Assembly: GCF_025398195.1 (NCBI RefSeq)
Contig: NZ_JAODNV010000009.1
Location: 62,001-126,000, forward strand
DNA length: 64,000 bases
Reading direction: 5' to 3'
From: Chelativorans petroleitrophicus
Lineage (GTDB): Bacteria > Pseudomonadota > Alphaproteobacteria > Rhizobiales > Rhizobiaceae
Notes under the pieces: generated by a model
Database searches by the model: none
Told to the model about the DNA's origin: nothing
The model's input: only the letters and a program-made list of their open reading frames with translations
Shown: positions 34,349-43,034 of the stretch, one piece after another
Layout: each line of letters begins with the position of its first letter
How positions within the stretch are numbered: position 1 is the stretch's first letter
Position numbers and translations under genes: made by a program

Positions 34349-36433
34349 CTAGGTGATGGGGCCGTCTCCGCCGGGCTCGCCCGGCAGGGATTGCGGATAC
34401 AGCTCATAATCCTGCTGCTTGTCCTTGGGCACGTACACCCGCTCGCGGATGATGTTGTCCTCCGCCCAGTTGTACATGTAGATCGGCGCACCGGCCGGAA
34501 TATTGGCGAAGCGCTTGTTGATGATCAGCGCGCCCGGATACTGGGTCAGCCCCACCGAGTAGACATTCTCGGTGTAGACCTTCTGGTAGCGCTTCATGAG
34601 CTCTGCGCGCTCGTTCAGATCCTGCGTGCGCACGAAGGCGTTGACGATGTCCACCAGTTCCTGCTCGAAGGGTAGGAGGTCGAGCGTGCCGTCGCTGCCG
34701 GCGCGGTGGAACTGGTGCACCTGTGGCCCCGTAGGCGCCAGCATGGCGGTGTTCTGCACCACGGTCACCATTTCCGCAGTCTGGCGGAAGACCTGCCAAT
34801 CGAAGCGGCCCGACTGGTAGAGGTCGTCCCGCGCCGTGCCCTGCTGCAGGTTGAGGATCACGCGCAGGCCCAGCTCCTGCATCATGTTGACCACGCCTTC
34901 GGCGAGGTTGCGGTCGGTGTTGTAGTCGGTGTTGGCGAGCAGCGTGATCTCGATGTCGCGTCCGCCGGCGGTGCCTTCAGGGAAGTTGCGAACGCCGTTA
35001 CCGTCCGTATCCTTAAGCCCCAGCCCGTCCAGAAGGGCGTTGGCCGCTTCGATGTCGTAGGGGTAATAGACGGTCGACTCCTTGTCGTAATAGGTGGTGC
35101 CCGCATAGAGCCCGCCCGGATAGATGGCGGTGAAAGGCCCGCGAACGAGCGATTCACCCAGCCGCTGCCGGTCGATCGCCATGGTGACCGCCTTGCGGAA
35201 GTCGAGATTACGGTTCAATTCGCGCACCGCCTGGGCGCGTTCGTCCGGATCGCCCCAGCCGTTGCCCGACAAGTTCATCTGCAACGTGTAGCCGATGGTG
35301 CGCGGCCCGAACTGCAGGCGCGCCGGAGCGCTCTCATCCGACCCGCGGCGCAGCGCCTCGACATAGCTTTCCGGCTGCTCGAGGTTGGAGAAGTCGCCGG
35401 AACCCGCCACCGCCTGCACGTCGCGGTCAGCCCATGTAGACAGCCTGTAGTGCACCTCATCGAGATAGGGGAGCTGGTTCCCTTCCTCGTCGACCTTCCA
35501 GTAATAGGGGTTCCGTCGCAGGACGATGATGTCGTCAGGCCGGTATTCAACCGGCACCCAGGCGCCCATGACCGGCCAGTTCATGAATTCCGGCGGAAAA
35601 GCGTTCTTGTATTCCTCATAAGTGTTGTCCGAATATTTCGGATGCTTCGGCTTAAGGATGTGGGACGGGCCAGGGCAGAAGTTGCCGTAGGCCATCTGGT
35701 AGAGATATTCCGTGGGGAACGGTGTGTCGAAGGTCCACCTGATGGTGTAGTTGTCGATCTTCTCCAGCTTCGTGCTCTCGCCGCCGAAATTGGCTGGACT
35801 TGCGCCGTTTAGCGGCGTCAGATTCGGGTCGAGCACGTGATCCTCCCAGTAGAACATCACGTCCTCGGCGTCGAAGGGATCGCCGTCTGACCACTTCGCT
35901 CCCTCGATGAGGTGCATGGTGAGCTGGTGTCCGTCATCGGACCATTCCCAGCTCTTTGCGAGATTCGGCAAAGGCTGCAGTTCCTCCGCCTTGACCATGA
36001 AAAGCGGTCCAGTGCGCGTGAGGCATTCCATCATGCCGATGTCGATTCCGCCCCAGCCCTGGGACTGGCCGGCGATGTAGTTCCAGCCTTCCGGCCGGCC
36101 GCCGATCACGTGGCGCATCACGTCGCCGTATACGCCGATTCCGTCGGGCATGTTGGCGGCCTTGTAGACCAGCGGTTCCTTGGGCAGACGCTCCTTGACC
36201 GGAGGCAGCTTGCCCGTCTTGACAAATTTCTCCGTTACCCATTCCGGCTCGTGATATTCGGGCAGGGCGCGATATTCCAGAATGTCGGAAACGCCGACAA
36301 AGACCGGCTCGCTCTGAGCCGGGAATTCCGGCGGGTCGGGTGGCGTGGTCGGCTCCGACGCCCGAACCTCAAGACAGAGCACAGATGTGCCAAAAAGAAG
36401 ACCTGCCCCGAGGGCAAACAGCTTCCCGTACAT
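34349..36433 (-). CDS. agpA: Alpha-galactoside ABC importer solute-binding protein
   Basis: A 694-residue family 5 periplasmic binding protein with an N-terminal signal peptide (hydrophobic core GAGLLFGTSVLCL, cleavage near RAS, about residue 25). At nearly 700 residues it is far longer than dipeptide-binding proteins but matches AgpA-type sugar-binding members. Blocks seen include LAKSWEWSDDGHQLTMHLIEGAKWSDGDPFDAEDV (about 158-192) and DFRKAVTMAIDRQRLGES (about 411-428). First gene of the agpABCD-melA operon. The downstream alpha-galactosidase supports melibiose/raffinose as substrate. Confidence 0.9.
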   Translation of the reverse strand: MYGKLFALGAGLLFGTSVLCLEVRASEPTTPPDPPEFPAQSEPVFVGVSDILEYRALPEYHEPEWVTEKFVKTGKLPPVKERLPKEPLVYKAANMPDGIGVYGDVMRHVIGGRPEGWNYIAGQSQGWGGIDIGMMECLTRTGPLFMVKAEELQPLPNLAKSWEWSDDGHQLTMHLIEGAKWSDGDPFDAEDVMFYWEDHVLDPNLTPLNGASPANFGGESTKLEKIDNYTIRWTFDTPFPTEYLYQMAYGNFCPGPSHILKPKHPKYSDNTYEEYKNAFPPEFMNWPVMGAWVPVEYRPDDIIVLRRNPYYWKVDEEGNQLPYLDEVHYRLSTWADRDVQAVAGSGDFSNLEQPESYVEALRRGSDESAPARLQFGPRTIGYTLQMNLSGNGWGDPDERAQAVRELNRNLDFRKAVTMAIDRQRLGESLVRGPFTAIYPGGLYAGTTYYDKESTVYYPYDIEAANALLDGLGLKDTDGNGVRNFPEGTAGGRDIEITLLANTDYNTDRNLAEGVVNMMQELGLRVILNLQQGTARDDLYQSGRFDWQVFRQTAEMVTVVQNTAMLAPTGPQVHQFHRAGSDGTLDLLPFEQELVDIVNAFVRTQDLNERAELMKRYQKVYTENVYSVGLTQYPGALIINKRFANIPAGAPIYMYNWAEDNIIRERVYVPKDKQQDYELYPQSLPGEPGGDGPIT

Positions 36434-36530
36434 CGTTCCTCCCTTTCATCGTTCGACGCAGGGCTGCCGGGATTTCCTTTCCCGGCACGATTGCCGCCCC
36501 ATGACGGTACCTCTTGCGCGCAGACACGCA

Positions 36531-36566
36531 ATCCGGTTTTCTAAGCAGTTGTTCCGGATTCTTAAG
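36531..36566. promoter_or_regulatory. Direct repeats, probable AgpT/MelR binding sites
   Basis: ATCCGGTTTTCTAAG (36531-36545) and TTCCGGATTCTTAAG (36552-36566) are direct repeats with starts exactly 21 bp apart, two helical turns, the spacing used by AraC-type proteins on tandem half-sites. They lie just before the regulator start and about 100-130 bp upstream of agpA, in the only regulatory gap of the operon. Confidence 0.65.
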
Positions 36567-36574
36567 ACAGCGGC

Positions 36575-37534
36575 ATGACCGAGACGATCCACATCGCCGA
36601 GCCTCTTCTGCGTCGAGCCAGAGCGCCCTTGCCGCGTCCCGACCGCAGGTTCTACGCCAGCACCAAGGCCTTCGGCCGCTTCGGCATCCGCTGGTTCAAC
36701 CCACAGCTCATGGAGGAGGAGCACTGGCACGGCCATATCGAGTTCAACTGGCTGACCCAGGGCGGAATGGACTATCTGTTCGACGGACGGCCCGTTCGGA
36801 TACTGCCGCGGCGCCTTGCGATGTTCTGGGCCGGTATCCCGCATCGCACCGTCCATATCGACAGGGGCCCGGGCGAAGCGGCACGCCAGTGCAACATTTA
36901 CCTACCGCTCGACACCTTCCTATACATGCCCAATCTCGGCCGGCTCACGGAGACGATGATAGGCGGCGGGGTGATCGTGCTGCCCGCTGACGCCGTCGAC
37001 GATGCGCTTCTGGAGCGCTGGTACAGGGATTACCGCAGCGGTGATGCCGAACGCGCCGACATTCTGAAATCGGAAATCGCCAACATGCTGAGGCGCACCA
37101 CTCTGGTGGGCTGGGAGGAGCTTCTGCATCCCTGGATCGAGACGGCAGAGCCGGAGACGCCGAACGCCGGGCCGCTACGCTATGTCGTGGCGATGGTGCG
37201 CTACATCCATGACAATCTGGCCGAGCCTATTTCCTCGAAGGACATTGCCCGGGTTGTCGGGCTGCATCCCAACTACGCGCTCAACCTGTTCACCCGCGTC
37301 ATGCGGATTCCGGTGCGCCGCTTCGTCATCCGCATGCGGCTGATCCGCGCCCGCGCGCTGCTCTTCGAGGGTAACCTGTCCATCGCCAATGTGGCCTTCC
37401 AGTCCGGCTTCACCTCGCTAAGTCAGTTTTACGCTCATTTCCGCTCGGCCTATGGTATGACTCCGCTGGAAATGAGGAGGAATCTCGCTACGAGTGGCGA
37501 GCGTTCCGCCGCGGGCCGAAGCGGCGCAGCTTGA
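36575..37534 (+). CDS. agpT: AraC-family activator of alpha-galactoside genes (AgpT/MelR-like)
   Basis: A 319-residue AraC-type regulator resembling E. coli MelR. The sensor half has HWHGHIEFNWLTQGGMDYLFDGR (about 50-72) and LAMFWAGIPHR, as in MelR's HWHG-E-N and LFWA-TPHQ. The DNA-binding half has ISSKDIARVVGLHPNYALNLFTRVM (about 220-244) and IANVAFQSGFTSLSQFYAHFRSAYGMTP. It diverges from agpA across 141 bp carrying two direct repeats. It most likely activates agpABCD-melA in the presence of an alpha-galactoside. Confidence 0.9.
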   Translation: MTETIHIAEPLLRRARAPLPRPDRRFYASTKAFGRFGIRWFNPQLMEEEHWHGHIEFNWLTQGGMDYLFDGRPVRILPRRLAMFWAGIPHRTVHIDRGPGEAARQCNIYLPLDTFLYMPNLGRLTETMIGGGVIVLPADAVDDALLERWYRDYRSGDAERADILKSEIANMLRRTTLVGWEELLHPWIETAEPETPNAGPLRYVVAMVRYIHDNLAEPISSKDIARVVGLHPNYALNLFTRVMRIPVRRFVIRMRLIRARALLFEGNLSIANVAFQSGFTSLSQFYAHFRSAYGMTPLEMRRNLATSGERSAAGRSGAA

Positions 37535-37740
37535 TTGAGCGCGCTCTCAGGCGATTGGCGGCTTGTCTGATCGTGGGCGGAAACCTGCTCTGGTCCGCCG
37601 TCAGCATCCTTCTGCCTCTAGCCGGGGTGATCGAACCCAATGCGATCGGCTGTACCTTCCTCTTGGGACAGGCCGTGATCGCCGCCATGCTTGCGAAGCT
37701 GGAGGCGGATGCCTCGCCCCGGCAATTCGTCGACATCTGA
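37531..37740 (+). CDS. Small hydrophobic protein, uncertain
   Basis: A frame of 69 codons beginning with TTG and overlapping the agpT stop. It encodes two hydrophobic stretches (about 8-32 and 37-55) and a charged tail. I recognise no family. Translational coupling to agpT is possible, but the rare start codon and lack of a clear ribosome site leave it doubtful. Confidence 0.3.
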   Translation: MIERALRRLAACLIVGGNLLWSAVSILLPLAGVIEPNAIGCTFLLGQAVIAAMLAKLEADASPRQFVDI

Positions 37741-37843
37741 GACTCCACTTGAGGAAACGCGTCATGCCAGCACGATGACCTAGTCGTTCTGGCCCATCGA
37801 GCCGTCGTCCGCACTGCCACCCGGCGCGCTGGTTGACTCGTTT

Positions 37844-37862
37844 ACTGTTAACAGTTAACAGT
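37844..37862. promoter_or_regulatory. Operator: 9-1-9 inverted repeat before FCD regulator
   Basis: ACTGTTAACAGTTAACAGT is a perfect 9-bp inverted repeat around one central base; it also contains two overlapping GTTAAC palindromes. A TTGACT (37833-37838) just upstream could be a -35 box, so the site would cover the promoter. It lies 28 bp ahead of the GntR gene and most likely binds its product. Confidence 0.7.
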
Positions 37863-37890
37863 CATCAAGGAAGCTTGGGGAGGACGGTTC

Positions 37891-38586
37891 TTGCGGAATC
37901 CGCCGGTCATCATCCATCGCGAGGCCTTAGGGTCGCAGGTTGCGGCTGCATTGCGCGAAGCCATCGCGGCCGGCAAGCTGGCGCGTGGCGAGAGGCTGAT
38001 CGAGGTCGATCTCGCCGCAAAATACGGCGTCAGCCGCGGCCCGATCCGCGATGCCATCCGCATCCTCCAGCTTGAGGGTCTTGTCGAGAACGGGTCGGGC
38101 GGCGTGACTGTCGCAGGACTCGACCAGGACGACATCAACGAGATCTATTCGCTGCGCGGGGCCATCGAGGGCTTGGCGGTGCGCTTGATTGCGCAGCGGC
38201 GCAGCCACGATGATTACGAGCGTCTCGGCCATCATGTATCGGTGATGGAGCAGGCGGCGTGTACCAGCGATTCTGCCAGCTTCGCGCAGGCGGATATCGC
38301 CTTCCATAACGAGATATGCCTTGTCTCGCGGCACAAGCGTCTTGCCGACGTATGGCAGCGCTACAAGGCGATCATGATGACCCTGCTGCGTCTTACCCTG
38401 TCGCCGGACCAGGACCTCAAGGCCAGCGCTGCGAAGCACCGCAAGCTTCTCGACCTGATCAGGGCAGGCGATCCGCACGCCGCCGAAGCTGAACTCACCG
38501 ACCACCTCGATGGCTCTCGGGCGCGGATGGTCCGGGTGTGGGAACATGCCCTGGAAAGGAGGCGGAGCGAGGAGGCGCAACAGTGA
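37891..38586 (+). CDS. GntR-family regulator (FCD type) of the TTT operon
   Basis: A 231-residue FadR-like regulator. The winged helix (GERLIEVDLAAKYGVSRGPIRDAIRILQLEGLV, about 33-65) is followed by the FCD effector domain with its metal-binding pattern (FAQADIAFHNEI, about 130-141). The start is TTG at 37891, backed by GGGGAGG at 37878-37884. It is first in line before tctC-tctB-tctA and the DHDPS-family gene, about 50 bp apart, so it probably both belongs to and controls that operon. FCD regulators commonly sense organic acids. Confidence 0.9.
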   Translation: MRNPPVIIHREALGSQVAAALREAIAAGKLARGERLIEVDLAAKYGVSRGPIRDAIRILQLEGLVENGSGGVTVAGLDQDDINEIYSLRGAIEGLAVRLIAQRRSHDDYERLGHHVSVMEQAACTSDSASFAQADIAFHNEICLVSRHKRLADVWQRYKAIMMTLLRLTLSPDQDLKASAAKHRKLLDLIRAGDPHAAEAELTDHLDGSRARMVRVWEHALERRRSEEAQQ

Positions 38587-38635
38587 GCGCCATCGGGAAG
38601 TAACAACAACTGCAATTTCACTAGGGAGAGAGAAT

Positions 38636-39583
38636 ATGAAACTCAGCAAGTTCTTCATGCAGTCCGCCGCGGCGGCTGCCCTGTTCGGCCTCGCGCTGGC
38701 AACGCCGTCTTTCGCGCAGGATAAGTTCCCCTCGAAGGACATCACCTTTGTCGTGCAGGCCGCGGCGGGCGGCGCATCAGACCGCACCTCGCGCGCTATT
38801 GCCGCCGAGCTCGAGAAGGACCTCGGAGTCAACGTCATCGTCGAAAACCGTCCGGGCGCCACCGGCACCGTTGCCTTCGCTCATGTCGCCGAGCAGCCGG
38901 CCGACGGCTACACGATCGGCTTCGGCCCGGTCGAATTCGCGATTGCTGAGCACATCGGCTACGACTTCAACCGGGAGAACTACACCTATCTCGCGCAGGT
39001 GATGGACAGTCCGGTGGTGCTGGCCGTCAGGGCCGACAGCCCGTACAACACGCTCGAGGAATTCCTCGAAGCCGCGAAGACGGAGGAACTATCGGTCTCG
39101 AACTCGGGCGCTGCTTCCGCCTTTGCAGCAGCCACCTTCACCCTCAGCAAGATGACCGGTGCAAAACTCACCGGCGTCCCGTTTGACGGCGGCGCGCCTG
39201 CTGTTGCCGCCGCTCTCGGCGGCCATGTCGACGCGGTGACCGCCGGTGCGGGTGAGACCGCGACAGCCTTCGCCGACGGCACGCTCAAGGTGCTCGCGAT
39301 CTTCTCCGACAAACCGCATCCGATGTTCGAAGGCGTCAAGACCGCCAAGGAGCAGGGCTACGATCTTACCTTCGGTGCATGGGGCGGTGTCTATGGCCCG
39401 GCAGGCATTCCGGACGATGTGAAGGAGATCCTCGAAGAATCGATCAGGAAGGCCGTCTCTTCACAGACCTTCCTCGATGCCATTACGCCCGCCGGCATCC
39501 TGCCGGTCTATAGGCCCGGTGACGAGTGGAAGGCGTTCGTGGACGCCGAGGCTGCCCGTTACGGCGAAATGCTGGCGCAGTAG
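38636..39583 (+). CDS. tctC: Tripartite tricarboxylate transporter binding protein (TctC family)
   Basis: A 315-residue Bug/TctC periplasmic binding protein. The signal peptide is clear (hydrophobic AAAAALFGLALATPSFA, cleavage at about residue 27). Mature blocks VVQAAAGGASDRTSRAIAAELEKDLG, VENRPGATGTVAFAHVA-QPADGYT and FDGGAPAVAAALGGHVDA are family hallmarks. It captures a carboxylate for the TctAB membrane pair. A GGGAGAGAG ribosome site precedes ATG 38636. The ligand may be a sugar acid or keto acid given the downstream DHDPS-family enzyme. Confidence 0.93.
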   Translation: MKLSKFFMQSAAAAALFGLALATPSFAQDKFPSKDITFVVQAAAGGASDRTSRAIAAELEKDLGVNVIVENRPGATGTVAFAHVAEQPADGYTIGFGPVEFAIAEHIGYDFNRENYTYLAQVMDSPVVLAVRADSPYNTLEEFLEAAKTEELSVSNSGAASAFAAATFTLSKMTGAKLTGVPFDGGAPAVAAALGGHVDAVTAGAGETATAFADGTLKVLAIFSDKPHPMFEGVKTAKEQGYDLTFGAWGGVYGPAGIPDDVKEILEESIRKAVSSQTFLDAITPAGILPVYRPGDEWKAFVDAEAARYGEMLAQ

Positions 39584-39586
39584 CAG

Positions 39587-40120
39587 ATGATCGAGCCTCA
39601 GAAGCTCGCGTCAACGTCCGGCGGTACTGACGTATCGCCGGGCGAACCGGCTGCGGAGCCGGATTACTCCGCAAAACCCTCGCGCACGCTCGAGATCGCC
39701 ATTGCCGTGGTAGCGCTCGTCCTTTCGGTGGCTGCTTTGGTGCTGTCGCGCGACATCGTCCTGCGCATGGGCGGCGGCGGCATCGACCCGAAATGGTGGC
39801 CGACAATGCTTTCATGCTGCGGCATCGCGCTTTCGCTGGTGCTTCTCCTGCAGGCTTTCCTCAGCACGTCGTCGCACCGGGGAGATCTCCTCGCGATCGA
39901 AAGGCGGGGCTGGACGCGCATGATCGTTTCGCTGACCCTCAGCGCGGTCTATGTCTTCGCCTGGTCCCGTTTTGGCTATGTCGTTCCGACGATCATCTTC
40001 ACCGGCGCGCTGCTGTGGGTCTTCGGTCTTCGCAGCTGGAAAGGCCTCGTCATCTTTCCCGTCGCTGTCGCCATCTTCATCTACGGCCTGTTTCATCTGC
40101 TACTGAGGGTTCCGCTATGA
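39587..40120 (+). CDS. tctB: Tripartite tricarboxylate transporter small membrane protein (TctB)
   Basis: A 177-residue protein with four membrane segments after a hydrophilic start of about 30 residues, the usual TctB layout. IDPKWWPTMLSCCGIALSLVL corresponds to the conserved second segment with its P-WP-W-like pattern. It begins 3 bp after tctC and overlaps tctA by 4 bp. Sequence conservation in this family is low, so the call rests on size, topology and position. Confidence 0.88.
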   Translation: MIEPQKLASTSGGTDVSPGEPAAEPDYSAKPSRTLEIAIAVVALVLSVAALVLSRDIVLRMGGGGIDPKWWPTMLSCCGIALSLVLLLQAFLSTSSHRGDLLAIERRGWTRMIVSLTLSAVYVFAWSRFGYVVPTIIFTGALLWVFGLRSWKGLVIFPVAVAIFIYGLFHLLLRVPL

Positions 40121-41616
40121 CCGCGCTCCTCGCCGGCATTGGCGCCGTCTTCGAGCCGAGCGTCCTCCTGTGCCTCGGCACCGGCCTTGTGGTGGGCATG
40201 CTTGTCGGCATGTTCCCCGGTATCACGGCGACCATGGCGGTGGCGCTTGCTTCCGGCTTCACCATGACGCTCGAACCGGTGCAGGGTCTGGCCGTTCTCC
40301 TGACCATCTACGTCGCGGCGAATTTCGGTGACCGTATTCCCTCCATCCTGATCAATACGCCCGGCACACCCGCCTCGATCGCCACCACCTTCGATGGCTA
40401 TCCGATGGCGAAGAACGGCGAGGCGGGCCTCGCCCTGATCGTTTCCGCCCTTGTCTCGGCGGTGGGCATTCTCGCCTCGATGGTGCTCTTCGCAAGCGCC
40501 TCCGTGCCGCTGGCGCAGCTAGCGCTGAAATTCGGCCCCAGCGAGATGTTCGCCGTGGTAATCCTCGCCATGACGATCATGATTTCCATCTCGTCGTCCT
40601 CTCTCACCAAGGGCCTGCTGGCCGGCGTCATCGGCCTCTTCATCGCAACCGTTGGCCGCGACCCGATCACGGGCGATGCGCGTTTCACCTTCGGCATCCG
40701 CGAACTCAACAGCGGCCTCGATTTCATAGCGGTCATCATCGGTCTGTTCGGCATTGCTGAGCTGTTCGACCAGCTCCTGACCCACCGCGACCACAAGGTT
40801 CAGCCCATTTCCGCGCTCGGCCGCTGGTGGCCGACCAGGTCCGAATACAAGCGCATTGCCAAGCCGACCGTCATCTCCGGGATCGTCGGTCTTATCGTCG
40901 GCGTCATCCCTGGCGCGGGCGGCGATATCGCCGGCCTGCTCGGTTGGGACCGCGCCAAGTCGGCATCAAAGACCAGGGAAACCTTCGGCAAGGGCAATAT
41001 AGAAGGCGTGGCTGCGTCCGACACCGCGTCAAGTGCGACCCTTGGGGGTTCCCTGACCACGACGATGGCTCTGGGCATTCCGGGCGACTCGGTCATGGCG
41101 GTCATGATAGGCTCGATGATCATCTGGGGCATTCAGCCCGGACCGAGCCTCTTCGTGAACCGCCCTGCGCTGGTCGTGACGATCACCACAATCATGGTGC
41201 TGGCAACGCTGGTCACGCTGGGCATCAATCTCGTGCGCATGCCGATGATGGTGAAGCTGCTCGACATGCCTAAGCACTATATCTGGGCGACCATTCTGGT
41301 CTTCTGCATCATCGGCACCTACGCCACCACCAACAACCTTTTCACCGTCACCGTGATGCTTGTCTTCGGCGTGATCGGCGTGATCCTGAAACGGTGCTCG
41401 ATCCCGGCCGGTCCGATCGTCCTCGGGCTGATCCTCGGTCCGCTTGCAGAGGCCAATCTGCGCCGGACGCTGCTGATCGACGGTCCCGCCGGGCTCATCA
41501 ACAAGCCCATCTCGGCGGTCCTGCTCGCCTTCGCGGTCATCGCGGTCGTGACGGCCATCGCCACTCCAATTCTCGCGCGCCGCCGGCAAAAGGCGGCAAC
41601 GGTCCAGTCAAACTAG
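40117..41616 (+). CDS. tctA: Tripartite tricarboxylate transporter large membrane protein (TctA)
   Basis: A 499-residue membrane protein with about 12 hydrophobic segments. The two TctA signature regions are visible: GMFPGITATMAVALASGFT near 31-49 with the following INTPGTPASIATTFDGYPMAK (about 77-97), and GVIPGAGGDIAGLLGWDRAK near 262-281. ATG 40117 overlaps tctB (ATGA). It forms the sodium- or proton-coupled channel of the system. Confidence 0.95.
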   Translation: MTALLAGIGAVFEPSVLLCLGTGLVVGMLVGMFPGITATMAVALASGFTMTLEPVQGLAVLLTIYVAANFGDRIPSILINTPGTPASIATTFDGYPMAKNGEAGLALIVSALVSAVGILASMVLFASASVPLAQLALKFGPSEMFAVVILAMTIMISISSSSLTKGLLAGVIGLFIATVGRDPITGDARFTFGIRELNSGLDFIAVIIGLFGIAELFDQLLTHRDHKVQPISALGRWWPTRSEYKRIAKPTVISGIVGLIVGVIPGAGGDIAGLLGWDRAKSASKTRETFGKGNIEGVAASDTASSATLGGSLTTTMALGIPGDSVMAVMIGSMIIWGIQPGPSLFVNRPALVVTITTIMVLATLVTLGINLVRMPMMVKLLDMPKHYIWATILVFCIIGTYATTNNLFTVTVMLVFGVIGVILKRCSIPAGPIVLGLILGPLAEANLRRTLLIDGPAGLINKPISAVLLAFAVIAVVTAIATPILARRRQKAATVQSN

Positions 41617-41632
41617 TTTCGAAAGCAGGATT

Positions 41633-42514
41633 ATGGCCAAGAAACCAATCATTTTGGCCGCTTTGCCGGTCGCGTTTCAGGACGACGGCGAAATCTCCAT
41701 CGAGGGCAACCGGTCGATCCTGGAGAAATGCGTGGCCTCCGGCGTCGATGGCGCGTTCATTCTCGGCACCACCGGCGAGTTTCCGGCCTTAAGCGAAGAG
41801 GAGCGCGGTACGCTTGTGCGCCTCAGTCTCGACATTCTGAGGCACAAGCAGGTCGTCGTTCATGTGGGTGCCGCGAGCCTCTACCAGGTCGGGCGGCTTA
41901 TCCGGCAGGCACGGGCGCTTGGCGCGCGATATGTCGCGGCGATCACACCTTACTACCTGCCGTCGACGGATGAGGCCGTGCTGCACTTCTATAGCCGGAT
42001 CTCCGACATGACTGACGGCATGGGCGTCTACGTCTATATCTTCAGGGAACGCACCGGCGTTCCGGTTTCACCCGAGCTGATGGCACGGATCGCCAGGTTG
42101 CCCAACATCATCGGCGTCAAGATCTCCGGCGAAAGTATCGAGACCATAGGCGCGTATCGCAGGCTGCTGCCTGATGGCTTTCAGGTGCTCACCGGCTCGG
42201 ACCGCGAGATCGGCCGCCTTCACGAGTTTGGCGCAGACGGTGTCATCTCGGGCATTGCTTCGGTCTATCCGGAGCCCTTCGTCGCAATGGCGGAGGCGGT
42301 CGCCGCTGGAATTGAGGATCGCTCCGAACTGCAGTCCCACATCAACGCGACTGTCGATGGCCTGTTAGGCGACATCGAACGCCTGAAAACCGGCCTGCGG
42401 CTGCAAGGCATTCCGGCGGGGCACGCCCGCATGGCCGTCGGCATGCCGGATGCCGCGACAATGGCGCTGCTTGCGGAGCTCAACCGCAAATACGGGCCCG
42501 TCAAACGCGCCTGA
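41633..42514 (+). CDS. DHDPS/NAL-family aldolase or dehydratase
   Basis: A 293-residue class I aldolase-superfamily protein. The Schiff-base lysine is K163 (IIGVKISGES), the carboxylate-binding loop is GTTGEF (45-50), and Y135 aligns with the catalytic tyrosine of dihydrodipicolinate synthase. The equivalent of the lysine-pathway arginine is not obvious, so a role on a 2-keto-3-deoxy sugar acid or other keto acid is more likely than lysine biosynthesis. It lies 16 bp after tctA under the same regulator, which suggests it acts on the imported acid. Confidence 0.88.
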   Translation: MAKKPIILAALPVAFQDDGEISIEGNRSILEKCVASGVDGAFILGTTGEFPALSEEERGTLVRLSLDILRHKQVVVHVGAASLYQVGRLIRQARALGARYVAAITPYYLPSTDEAVLHFYSRISDMTDGMGVYVYIFRERTGVPVSPELMARIARLPNIIGVKISGESIETIGAYRRLLPDGFQVLTGSDREIGRLHEFGADGVISGIASVYPEPFVAMAEAVAAGIEDRSELQSHINATVDGLLGDIERLKTGLRLQGIPAGHARMAVGMPDAATMALLAELNRKYGPVKRA

Positions 42515-42570
42515 TATTGCGCTGTCTCTAGAAACCACCTGCCGGGCGAGCACCGCCGCGCCGGCGATCC

Positions 42571-42705
42571 GGTGAAGATTGGATCAATGGCGTCCGCTTC
42601 GACATACTGGCGAGCGAGAACTCGGAACTGATGTCCAACTTCACCATTCTGGGCAACGACGTGCTCAACTGCCAGTATGGCCGACAGTACGATGAACGGT
42701 GGTGA
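42571..42705 (+). pseudogene. Relict coding segment, unknown secreted-type protein
   Basis: A frame of 44 codons without a start (FDILASEN, FTILGNDVL, QYGRQYDERW) ends at 42705. A second frame just after it reads ATINVGAGFNTIIYDQENFG. The Asn/Asp/Ile-rich character would fit a secreted beta-structure protein, and the two pieces could be one protein split by a frameshift. I do not recognise the family. Confidence 0.3.
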
Positions 42706-42762
42706 TGGCGACCATCAATGTCGGCGCCGGGTTCAACACGATCATCTACGATCAGGAGAATT

Positions 42763-42966
42763 TTGGTCCGCGATCCGGCCACCGGCGAGGCCCACTATAC
42801 GGGTAAGGTGTCAATCCCGCCGGAAGAATTCCTCAGGATAGGAGAAGACGCGCTCGTTCCGGGAATACCGGTCGAGGCTTATGTCATGACGGAGGAGCGC
42901 ATCGCGCCTTCCAACCTCGTGAAGCCTCTGATCAACCAGCTCAACAGAGCATTCAGGGAGAGATGA
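42763..42966 (+). pseudogene. HlyD-family type I secretion adaptor, C-terminal remnant
   Basis: About 67 residues match the C-terminus of HlyD/PrsE membrane-fusion proteins: YTGKVSIPPEEFLRIGEDALVPGIPVEAYV, then APSNLVKPLINQLNRAFRER, the latter being the typical final helix. The rest of the roughly 430-residue protein is missing. With the preceding segment it marks a lost type I secretion locus in the 520-bp gap between the TTT operon and the IclR region. Confidence 0.7.
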
Positions 42967-43034
42967 GGCGCAGGGGGCGGCAGGATCACGCCTTACGGAA
43001 TCACGCGAAAGCGCGGACTCTCGATCCCTGAGCG

